This document shows positions 41,536-49,135 of a stretch of 64,000 nucleotides of DNA, one piece after another. The notes beneath the pieces were generated by a model that was not told where the DNA came from, did no database searches, and saw nothing but the letters and a program-made list of their open reading frames with translations. The position numbers and the translations under genes are program-made. This DNA is from an uncultured Pelagibacteraceae bacterium (lineage in GTDB: Bacteria; Pseudomonadota; Alphaproteobacteria; Pelagibacterales; Pelagibacteraceae). The DNA lies in the NCBI GenBank assembly GCA_902623415.1, contig CACNTU010000001.1:17947-81946 (forward strand). The letters run 5' to 3'. The first letter of the stretch is position 1; each line of letters begins with the position of its first letter.

Positions 41536-43041
41536 ATGATTAATTTATTAAGTTATTTTAAAAAATACCTAATTCATACAAAATTCTTTGTAATTTTATT
41601 TTTATTTTGGGTCTCACTAAATACAGGTTCAAAATATTTAGATTTAGAGTTTCTAAAATACAACTTTTCCGAAAACAAATTAAATTTTATTAGATCATTT
41701 CTACCCTATTTAGTTTTAATCTACTTAATAATTGATTTAGTAGTTCTTAGAAAAAAAATTTCACTAAATTTTGATAGTGTTTTTAAGCTATTTCTAGCTT
41801 ATGGATTATTTCAGATTCTGGGACTAATTTATTATAAACAAAACCTTTATGAACATTATTGGGTAATATGTCTTAGTTCATTAATTTTTTATTATCATTT
41901 GATAGTACAAGAGAAATCTGAAGAGTTGATAAGGTGTGTATTTTTATTAAATGTATTTCTTGCTTTTGTTGTTTTTACTATTTTTATTTTTATTACTTTT
42001 AAAGAAAATATATTTTCCTCAAATTTACTCTATCACAGTAACGCTTTTGTGATGTTGTATCAAAATGAATCCCTGCCAAGATCTAGTGGATTATCTAGAA
42101 TGGGCTTAATTATTTTTTTACTTTTTAATGCTCTATATTTATCAAAAAATTATCCTACAAAATTAAATTTATTATTTATTATTGTTAATGTTTTAATAAT
42201 TTCTATTATTTTGTTACTTCAATCTAGGGGTGCCATCTTAGCCTTTATCATAATTTTCATATTAATTAATATTTTATATAAATTTGAGAGTATAAAATTT
42301 AGATTAAAGTATTTAATTTTTTTTTTATTTATACCTTGTCTAGTCTTCATTATTTATCCAAATAGTAAAATTCTTTTGATAGATAAATTCGGAAATGATG
42401 AAAAAATTACATTATCACCTAAAAAAGATATTAGAATAAAAAATCTAGAAGTTGGATTAAGAGAAGATTTAATTTCAAATTTGGAGATTGATAGTACCTT
42501 AAAAAACAAAATTTATACTTACTCAAATAATAGACTAAATGCCTGGGAATACTTGCTTCATATGTTTTTCAAAAATCAAATTAGCGAAAATATGAAGAAG
42601 AAGTTAAATTCATCAAATTATGACCCAATGAATTTTTTGAAAAAAAATTCAAGAAATCTTATTACAGGACATGGACCACAAGCTGATAGACATTTTCTTC
42701 ATAATAAAATTTCGAATGTTTCAGAAACCGTCCAAGGACCTTTTGGTGCACATGCATCTAATGGATATATTTATAGCTTAATATGCTCGGGAGTTTTAGG
42801 ATTTATATCTTTTAGTATGATTAATATAATAATTTTATTTAAAATATTTAAAATTCTTTTTCATAAAAAACTTTTAATTTTAAATGATGACCCTATGTTA
42901 TCCTCATCTATATTAATAATAGTTTTCTTATTATTCAGAACACTAATAGAAAATTCATTTAGTGTATTTGGCGTTGATCTTTTGATTTTAATATCAGCTT
43001 ATTTGATTGTTAATCACAAATATAAGGAGATGAATATTTGA
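41536..43041 (+). CDS. O-antigen polymerase/ligase-like membrane protein (second)
   Basis: About 501 residues with around eleven hydrophobic segments. A central SRGAILAFIIIFILINILY is followed by a long hydrophilic loop (about 285-400) holding LITGHGPQADRHFLHN and HASNGYIYSLICSGVLGF, both features of Wzy/WaaL-type proteins. A TTG at 41530 opens the frame, but ATG 41536 is two codons on and preferred. It is transcribed away from the epimerase gene across about 30 bases that must hold both promoters. Confidence 0.8.
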   Translation: MINLLSYFKKYLIHTKFFVILFLFWVSLNTGSKYLDLEFLKYNFSENKLNFIRSFLPYLVLIYLIIDLVVLRKKISLNFDSVFKLFLAYGLFQILGLIYYKQNLYEHYWVICLSSLIFYYHLIVQEKSEELIRCVFLLNVFLAFVVFTIFIFITFKENIFSSNLLYHSNAFVMLYQNESLPRSSGLSRMGLIIFLLFNALYLSKNYPTKLNLLFIIVNVLIISIILLLQSRGAILAFIIIFILINILYKFESIKFRLKYLIFFLFIPCLVFIIYPNSKILLIDKFGNDEKITLSPKKDIRIKNLEVGLREDLISNLEIDSTLKNKIYTYSNNRLNAWEYLLHMFFKNQISENMKKKLNSSNYDPMNFLKKNSRNLITGHGPQADRHFLHNKISNVSETVQGPFGAHASNGYIYSLICSGVLGFISFSMINIIILFKIFKILFHKKLLILNDDPMLSSSILIIVFLLFRTLIENSFSVFGVDLLILISAYLIVNHKYKEMNI

Positions 43042-44030
43042 AAAAAAAAATTTTTATATGGTGTTCAGACATAAATAAACAAAGTGGAGAAGGTATTTTA
43101 GCTAATAAATTTATTAAGGATATTAAAAAATATAATCCTGAATTTCATTTAGTAATAAAAAGTATATCTCCAAAAAAAATATTTTTTTTGAGAAAAGTTT
43201 TTGGTAAATTTTCTGATAGATTTATTGTGCCAATTTACGGTGTCGTAAACTTATGGCTAATATACTTATTTAAAGAAAATAAAAAGATTTGTTTTGTTAA
43301 CTATCTTCCCTTATGGAATTTTTTAATATTTATTTTTTTACCTCCTAAAACAATTTTGGGCCCTGTGACAGGTGGTGGAAAAATTTTAAAAGGATCTTTT
43401 TTTAATTTTTTAATAAGAAAAATTATATTTAATATTTTATATGAAATTAGTATAAAATTTATAAACTTAAGACACAAAAAAATACTATTTTCAACTGATC
43501 TTTTAAAAGATAAATTTAAATCTTTTAATAAAGTTTACAGCAACTATGTATTAAAAGATTTTAAATATAGTGATCATAAAAAAAAAAGAATATATGATTT
43601 AGTGGTATATTTAAGAGACCATCAAAATAAAAGAACAGACTTAATAACAAAACTAATACAAAACTTGAGTGATAAATATAAAATTGTAACTGTTGGCAAA
43701 TCAGTAAATGACAAAAAAATTAAAAATATAAAAAAAATTAATAGAAAGAAATTTTATATTTTACTTCAAAAAACTAAATATTCTTTTTTATCACCTGAGA
43801 ATAAATATTCATTTTTTGCTCTTGATTGTTTGAGTAATGGTGTGCATGTTTTTTACAATAAAGAGGATATTCCTCTAAAAGAAATCAAGGTTAATATGAC
43901 ACCCCTGAATTATAATAATTTCAAGCATTTTTTAAAAATAGTTAAAAAAAAATTAAATAAATCCTGGTCTAAACCAAAAAAAATTAAAATTAATAAAAAA
44001 GAAAACTTTTTATCTTACTTTAAAATTTAA
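43038..44030 (+). CDS. Probable glycosyltransferase
   Basis: A 330-residue basic protein starting KKKIFIWCSDINKQSGEGILANKFI. ILGPVTGGGKILKG near residue 110 and a late SPENKYSFFALDCLSNGVHVF segment give the shape of a GT-B glycosyltransferase, though no family is certain. Translation begins at TTG 43038, which overlaps the upstream stop (TTGA). It is supported by an AAGGAGA ribosome site at 43024-43030. It converges with a minus-strand membrane gene (21-base overlap). Confidence 0.7.
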   Translation: MKKKIFIWCSDINKQSGEGILANKFIKDIKKYNPEFHLVIKSISPKKIFFLRKVFGKFSDRFIVPIYGVVNLWLIYLFKENKKICFVNYLPLWNFLIFIFLPPKTILGPVTGGGKILKGSFFNFLIRKIIFNILYEISIKFINLRHKKILFSTDLLKDKFKSFNKVYSNYVLKDFKYSDHKKKRIYDLVVYLRDHQNKRTDLITKLIQNLSDKYKIVTVGKSVNDKKIKNIKKINRKKFYILLQKTKYSFLSPENKYSFFALDCLSNGVHVFYNKEDIPLKEIKVNMTPLNYNNFKHFLKIVKKKLNKSWSKPKKIKINKKENFLSYFKI

Positions 44031-44786
44031 TTTTAAAATATTAATTGCAAGCATAATATAAATAACAAACAGCCCAGAAACTTGAAATAAAATTCGGTCT
44101 AATGAATTATCTATCCACCACTGAATACCATAAATATGACTTGATAGACTAAAGAAAATTCCTAAAATTAAAAAAAGATATAGCAACATATTAATTTTTA
44201 AAAAGTTTATAAACTGATTATCTTTGTGATTAATTTTTTTATTTCTTGAAATAAAAAGCATCGAGAGAAAAATAAATATCAATATTTTATATTTAAAAAC
44301 TGCAATAATAAAACCTGTAAAAATTGAAATAATATAATTGATTAAATCATTAATGGTAATCGCAAGGTTTATATTCCCACCATGTGTAAGATTAATATCT
44401 AAATAATATAAAAATAATAATTTTTTAATAAGTAATAAAAAGATTGATAAAAATATAAATAAAACAATTTCTATTTTTTTAGGAAATTTGTTTATCATTA
44501 AAAATTTAGAAATAATAAATACAATTAAAAATAAGTAACCCTCATTTTTAATCCAAGGTAATAAATTTAGTGAAATAAAACAAATAATTAAACTTAGTCT
44601 ATTTTGATATAAAATATAATTATAGGTATTTTTTGATGCAAACATCAAAAGTGAAAAAATCAAAATTTCCTGATATCCTTTAAATAAAAAATTATCAAAA
44701 CTGACTAGCAAAACTATTGTGATTATCAAAGTCTTAATATTTTTTTTTACATTTAGAAGATCACAAATTGAAAATATAGATAGCAA
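44010..44786 (-). CDS. C-terminal part of a frameshifted GT-C-like membrane protein
   Basis: A 258-residue polytopic frame with six or more hydrophobic segments. It opens only at TTG 44786, inside the preceding frame. Reading back across the A6 run at 44785-44790 joins it to the 191-residue frame upstream. One extra base there would give a continuous product of about 440 residues, SGRFIYVFVF followed by LLSIFSICDLLNVKKN. Together they look like one ArnT/PMT-like (GT-C) protein. As it stands it is probably half of a broken or mis-sequenced gene. Confidence 0.7.
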   Translation of the reverse strand: MLSIFSICDLLNVKKNIKTLIITIVLLVSFDNFLFKGYQEILIFSLLMFASKNTYNYILYQNRLSLIICFISLNLLPWIKNEGYLFLIVFIISKFLMINKFPKKIEIVLFIFLSIFLLLIKKLLFLYYLDINLTHGGNINLAITINDLINYIISIFTGFIIAVFKYKILIFIFLSMLFISRNKKINHKDNQFINFLKINMLLYLFLILGIFFSLSSHIYGIQWWIDNSLDRILFQVSGLFVIYIMLAINILKLNFKVR

Positions 44787-45328
44787 AAAACGAATACATA
44801 AATAAACCTTCCACTATACTCATAATTTAATAATGAATTTTTCCAAAAAAATCCCCATAAGTATGATCCTAAATGAGGATAGTAATCCACACCAAGTATT
44901 TTATCTAAATCAAAAAAATTATAATTATAGAAAAAGCTTTGCGATTTATAAAACCAATTTTTTTGGCTATCCCAGCTTAATGTTGGGTCTTTGGCTATGA
45001 AAATAAAAATAATTAAATTTATTAATATAAAATATAAAAAATTTATTTCATTAAACCTTGAAAAAAAAGTTTTATCCCTAAAAAATAAAACTAAATTAAA
45101 ACTTAGAGACAAGAATACTAAAAATATAAAATAATAAGATAAATTAATTTTAGTAAAAGATAGAAGCAATAATAATACAAAATTTATTAATAAATTAATC
45201 AATAAAAAATCGTATTTATAAAATTTATACTTCAGTAAATATTGATCTGAAAAATTAACTGTCAAAGGGAATATTGATAAGATCAAAAAAGTTAAAAGAC
45301 TTAATACAATTCCTGCTAATTCAATCAT
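44753..45328 (-). CDS. N-terminal part of a frameshifted GT-C-like membrane protein
   Basis: A 191-residue hydrophobic frame. After four membrane segments comes AKDPTLSWDSQKNWFYKSQSF, then GVDYYPHLGSYLWGFFWKN, a first-periplasmic-loop arrangement seen in GT-C enzymes with an acidic catalytic residue. It ends about 12 codons past the T6 slip site at 44785-44790 (minus strand), in the middle of a membrane segment, which is abnormal. It is preceded by a small gene that overlaps it by eight bases. Confidence 0.7.
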   Translation of the reverse strand: MIELAGIVLSLLTFLILSIFPLTVNFSDQYLLKYKFYKYDFLLINLLINFVLLLLLSFTKINLSYYFIFLVFLSLSFNLVLFFRDKTFFSRFNEINFLYFILINLIIFIFIAKDPTLSWDSQKNWFYKSQSFFYNYNFFDLDKILGVDYYPHLGSYLWGFFWKNSLLNYEYSGRFIYVFVFCYLYFQFVIF

Positions 45329-45716
45329 TTTTTTTTAAATAAAGGCAATTTTTGTATTTATCTAAAATAGTAAAATCACTTAAATTAATTTTACTATTTT
45401 GATCATTATAATTTAAAAGAATTAAATAATTATCATAGTATTCAGTTTTAGGTTTATGAATAAAAATATCAGATGATGGATGAGTCTCATCATTTACTAT
45501 TTTAATATTTTTTTTGGGTTTAAATTTTTTCTCTATGTATTTTATATATCCATAAGAACTTCTTTCACAAAAACCATAATTTTTTGTTAGCCTAGTTTCA
45601 TGATCATATTTTAAAATTATGTAAGTGCTCTCAAAAGCTTTGAAATGAACAATCAAAAAAAATAATAACAAAAAATAAATATAAAATTCATTTGAAGAAA
45701 TTTTCATTAATAACAA
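45321..45716 (-). CDS. Hypothetical protein with one N-terminal membrane segment
   Basis: A 131-residue protein I do not recognise. A membrane anchor or uncleaved signal spans about residues 10-25. The rest is hydrophilic, rich in Tyr, Asn, Asp and Lys, and contains two cysteines (in NYGFCERSSYG and KNCLYLKK). It is followed by the GT-C-like gene with eight bases of overlap. The domain is probably periplasmic. An ATG three codons later (MKISSNE) could be the true start. Confidence 0.6.
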   Translation of the reverse strand: MLLMKISSNEFYIYFLLLFFLIVHFKAFESTYIILKYDHETRLTKNYGFCERSSYGYIKYIEKKFKPKKNIKIVNDETHPSSDIFIHKPKTEYYDNYLILLNYNDQNSKINLSDFTILDKYKNCLYLKKND

Positions 45717-45722
45717 TTCAAC

Positions 45723-45751
45723 TTGTATTAGAGTTAATAACTTAATATATT
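45723..45751 (+). promoter_or_regulatory. Predicted ssrA promoter
   Basis: TTGTAT (45723-45728) and TATATT (45746-45751) are spaced by 17 bases, close to consensus. Transcription would begin near 45758, the first base of a GTTGG-TTTT-CCAAC hairpin (45758-45771) that heads the tmRNA precursor. The minus-strand gene starting at 45716 must use the same short region. Confidence 0.6.
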
Positions 45752-45757
45752 ATTATT

Positions 45758-46020
45758 GTTGGTTTTCCAACTATGACGATAAACGAATTTCGTAATAACC
45801 ATTGCGGACGTGGGGGCGGTACCCACCACCTCCACCAATTAATAATATGGGGGTGAACTAGATTCGACGAGTGACTAAAGGCTATTCTTTCGTTCGGGAT
45901 TGTTCCACCGTAACGGGCTAATTTATAATTGCTAACGAAAGTTATGCACTTGCTGCTTAATTGACATTGTTAATTAAGTAAACGGGGTTTGGGGCACCTG
46001 GCAACAGAACGCCCCTTTAT
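45758..46020 (+). ncRNA. ssrA: tmRNA, two-piece (circularly permuted) form
   Basis: The acceptor piece comes first and ends in CCACCA at 45837. After an 11-base spacer (45838-45848) the coding piece starts GGGGGTGA at 45849. The acceptor stem GGGGGUG (45849-45855) pairs with CACCUCC across the break, with one G-U. The conserved tmRNA 5' region GAACTAGATTCGACG follows. The tag frame is at 45931-45960. The 3' hairpin GGGGC (45991-45995) with GCCCC (46011-46015) contains CTGGCAACAGAA and is followed by U-rich sequence. The RNA rescues stalled ribosomes with SmpB. Outer ends are approximate. Confidence 0.94.
45931..45960 (+). other. tmRNA proteolysis tag reading frame
   Basis: GCT opens the resume frame, which encodes ANESYALAA and ends at TAA (45958-45960). 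With the alanine carried by tmRNA itself the tag is A-ANESYALAA. The LAA end is the ClpX/ClpA degron seen in most bacteria. Confidence 0.92.
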
Positions 46021-46062
46021 TGAAAAAACTTTAATTTAGTTTAGTGATAAGTAAAATTATAA

Positions 46063-46698
46063 ATGAAATATTTTGAAAAAGAAAAATTAGAAATAATTAA
46101 AAATAAAATCTCAGATATAAAAAACATAAATGTATTAGAGTTAGGTGTCCAAAATGGTAATTCAACAAATATGTTTTTGGAAATTTGTAATCAAAATGAC
46201 GGTTATCTCACATCTATAGATATTAAAGATTGTTCAAGTGTAAGTACAGATAAAAGATGGAAATTTATTTTATCTTCTGATGATAATTTTGAGTTAGTTG
46301 AGAAATTTATTGCTAATAAACAGTTCGATGTCTTATTCATAGATAGCTACCATGAACCTAATCATGTTAAAAAAGTCTTCTTTCATTATTTTAAATTTTT
46401 AAAAAAAGATGCTTTGATTTTTATTGATGATGTGATGTGGTTGCCATATATCAAAAATGGCGTAAAGGATAATGATTTTATTGAGAGAATTAATAGATTA
46501 ACTTTTGATAAACTATTAGAAATATTTAATAATAATGTTGAAAATCTTACTTTGGATATAAATTTTAGTGGATCTGGATTAGCAACATTAAAAAAAATAG
46601 GTGAAAAACTCAATAAAGAAAAAAAAATTAAAAATAGATTATTTTCAATTAAAAATTTAATTAAAAAATATATTTATAGCCCTCAGCCAAAAAACTAA
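46063..46698 (+). CDS. Class I SAM-dependent methyltransferase
   Basis: A 211-residue protein. Motif I is VLELGVQNGNST (residues about 24-35), then LTSIDIKD, FDVLFIDSYHEPNHVKKVFFHY and IFIDDVMW. The HEP/H pattern fits the Methyltransf_24 family that often modifies sugars or cell-surface glycans. The C-terminal 40 residues are basic. It is the first gene after tmRNA, with 43 bases between, and probably acts on the island's glycan. The acceptor is unknown. Confidence 0.8.
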   Translation: MKYFEKEKLEIIKNKISDIKNINVLELGVQNGNSTNMFLEICNQNDGYLTSIDIKDCSSVSTDKRWKFILSSDDNFELVEKFIANKQFDVLFIDSYHEPNHVKKVFFHYFKFLKKDALIFIDDVMWLPYIKNGVKDNDFIERINRLTFDKLLEIFNNNVENLTLDINFSGSGLATLKKIGEKLNKEKKIKNRLFSIKNLIKKYIYSPQPKN

Positions 46699-46715
46699 AA
46701 GTAATTTTTTTAAAT

Positions 46716-47984
46716 ATGAAAAAAAAAAATATATTATTTTTAATTACTTTTTTTTTTGTATTATCATTATTCTCTTACCTTTTTTATTTATCAACTAATT
46801 ATGTAATAAACTATTGGACTTTTTCACAAGCACACATAAATTATAGTGACGGATTTGTTAAAAGAGGATTATTTGGGACAGTATTTTTATTAATAGAAAA
46901 TAAGTTGAATATAAAATTCATTAAAAGTTTTAATTTTTTTTTTATTATTTTCTACCTTTTAAATATAATTTTATTTTTTTTAATCATTAGACAATATTCT
47001 AAATTTTATTTTATATTTTTATTTCTAGCTCTATCGCCTACTTTAATTCTTTTTTCATTTAATGATCTTGGTGGATATCAAAGATTCGACGTAATCTCAA
47101 TTTTTCTAATATTATTTCATACATATTTGATTAATTTATATCGGTCAAAAAAAATTAGTTTTATAAATTATAAAACAAAATTTTTCTTTATTATTTTACC
47201 ATTAATATTTATTTCTATTTTTATTCATGAAATTCAGTGTTGGTCAATACCTTTCCACTTTTTTATGATTAAATTAATATATGATGAAAATAATATTAAA
47301 TATAAAAACTTATTAATTTATTTTTCTCCACTTTTTTTAGCGTCGATAGTCAATTTTTTTTATCCAATAAGTGAACAAGTTATTAACTCTATGATTGAGC
47401 GACTAAGTGAGAGAAATTTATGGACTGATGCTATAGCTGTGGCTTCAAGCAGTGAAGGAAATTTTAATGTCATAAAATATGAGATAGAAACAAATTTACT
47501 TAATTTTTATAATTTAAAAATAAATCTATTTTTTTTATTTATGGGAATTATTCCAATAAATATTCTATTAATTTTTCTAAACAAAAAAAAATTAATTAAT
47601 ATTAATAACAATTATGTTTTTTCATACTTCTATTTAAGTATAATTCCATATTTATCCTTTTTTGCTATTGGAGATACGGGTAGGTGGTTACATATGATTA
47701 GCATAATGAGTTTTAGTTTTTTAGGTCAATATCCTTTATTACAAAATATTCATCATAGTGGTAAATATAAATCTTTACTATCAAAAGTTATTTTTCTTAC
47801 TTTGCTAATAGTTTACTGTTTTTTTATAAGACTACCGCACGGTGGAAACTTGCAAGAAAAAAAAATAACTATTTGGGGTGGATTATATAAAAAATTTGAA
47901 GCCGCTTATATTATTTACTTTGGTAAAAATATACGTCAGGAATTTGATTTAAATAAAAGATTTAAAAAAAATAATGGAAAATAA
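46716..47984 (+). CDS. Polytopic membrane protein, probable GT-C-like
   Basis: A 422-residue protein with about ten hydrophobic segments and no firm family. The first periplasmic loop has WTFSQAHINYSDGFVKRGLFG. Later loops hold SFNDLGGYQRFDVIS and GDTGRWLHMISIMSF. Charged residues in the early loops, and its place between a methyltransferase and a GT87-like gene, suggest a glycan-building role. It overlaps the next gene by 11 bases. Confidence 0.6.
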   Translation: MKKKNILFLITFFFVLSLFSYLFYLSTNYVINYWTFSQAHINYSDGFVKRGLFGTVFLLIENKLNIKFIKSFNFFFIIFYLLNIILFFLIIRQYSKFYFIFLFLALSPTLILFSFNDLGGYQRFDVISIFLILFHTYLINLYRSKKISFINYKTKFFFIILPLIFISIFIHEIQCWSIPFHFFMIKLIYDENNIKYKNLLIYFSPLFLASIVNFFYPISEQVINSMIERLSERNLWTDAIAVASSSEGNFNVIKYEIETNLLNFYNLKINLFFLFMGIIPINILLIFLNKKKLININNNYVFSYFYLSIIPYLSFFAIGDTGRWLHMISIMSFSFLGQYPLLQNIHHSGKYKSLLSKVIFLTLLIVYCFFIRLPHGGNLQEKKITIWGGLYKKFEAAYIIYFGKNIRQEFDLNKRFKKNNGK

Positions 47985-49134
47985 TAAAGAAAGATTCAAT
48001 ATTGTTTTATTTATAATTTTATTATCTATCTTAATATTTATTTATAAACCTCTAGTTATTGAAGCAATATTTCATAATTCATTAGATTTTCAATGGTCCC
48101 CTAGTAAATTAGTAGCTAACGGTATCAATCATTATCAATATATGCTTGATGGAAATCGAGAAAAAATAATTGGATCACAATTTGGTGAGTATTTACACGG
48201 AACATACATTTTATACTATCCATTAACTTTACTAACATGGTACCATGCTAAGATTGTTTGGTTAATAGTAAATATATTTTTAGTAATTTTAATACCATAT
48301 TTAATTTGTAAAAAATTTTTATTTGATACTTACAAAACAGTATTAATTATATTTTTTTTTGCAGCCTGCAATGTTACCAAAGTAAATTTAATAATTGGTC
48401 AATATAGTTTATTTGTCATGTTTTTTCTTTGCCTACCTTATTTATATAAATCAAACTTAACATTAATATTATCAGGTGTAAGTTATTTTAAATATTCAAT
48501 TGGATACGTGCTATTTTTTAATTTTTTAGTTACAAAAAATATTAAAAAAATAATTTTTCCATTCACACCTGTTTTAATAGGAATAATTATTTACAGTTTT
48601 TTGACCAATACAAATATTTTTATAACCTTATTTCAGCCAATCGAACTTGCTATCCAAAGTCAATTAACAAACCATCAAGGTCAAGCAATAATGCCAAAAA
48701 ATATATTTTTGTTTTCAATTTTTGAATATTTAAATTTAAGTAATTTTAAACATAAGTCATTATTATTCATTGCCATATCTATTTTAATAAATTTTTTTAT
48801 AATTATTAAAATTCAAAAAATAAAAGATGATTTATTGAATTTATCTTGTTTATGCCTCAGTTGCTTAATATTTTTCCCTCATTATCCACATGATTATATT
48901 TTAATTTTACCTCTCCTTATTCATTCAATTAAGAACTTTAAATTTTTTTATTCAAAAATAAATTTTCTTTTAAGTGTATATTTTTTAAATTTTTTTAGAA
49001 TCATTGAAATTTATGTTCCTCAAATTTTTAAAAATATTTTTTTTTTAAACGAATTTTTTATAAACTATATTAATATTTTACTATTACTTTTAATATTAAT
49101 TATGAACATAATCAAATATGAAAAATTAAAATAA
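47974..49134 (+). CDS. GT87/DUF2029-like membrane glycosyltransferase
   Basis: A 386-residue polytopic protein. The pattern LYYPLTLLTWYHAKIVW, then IGQYSLFVMFFLCLPYLYKSNLTLILSGVSYFKYSIGYVLFF, resembles GT87 (PimE-like, DUF2029) enzymes. Those use polyprenyl-phosphate mannose as donor. It is followed two bases later by a GT2 gene able to make such a donor, which supports the call. Donor and acceptor remain inferred. Confidence 0.72.
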   Translation: MENNKERFNIVLFIILLSILIFIYKPLVIEAIFHNSLDFQWSPSKLVANGINHYQYMLDGNREKIIGSQFGEYLHGTYILYYPLTLLTWYHAKIVWLIVNIFLVILIPYLICKKFLFDTYKTVLIIFFFAACNVTKVNLIIGQYSLFVMFFLCLPYLYKSNLTLILSGVSYFKYSIGYVLFFNFLVTKNIKKIIFPFTPVLIGIIIYSFLTNTNIFITLFQPIELAIQSQLTNHQGQAIMPKNIFLFSIFEYLNLSNFKHKSLLFIAISILINFFIIIKIQKIKDDLLNLSCLCLSCLIFFPHYPHDYILILPLLIHSIKNFKFFYSKINFLLSVYFLNFFRIIEIYVPQIFKNIFFLNEFFINYINILLLLLILIMNIIKYEKLK

Positions 49135-49135
49135 A

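Noticed and set aside
44780..44795. Programmed -1 frameshift in the GT-C-like gene
   Set aside because: In the zero frame the codons GTT TTT TGC do not form a canonical X-XXY-YYZ site, and I saw no obvious downstream stimulatory stem.
45717..46062. tRNA gene next to tmRNA as an integration site
   Set aside because: The only tRNA-like element is the tmRNA acceptor arm itself. No second cloverleaf and no direct repeat of its 3' end was found nearby.
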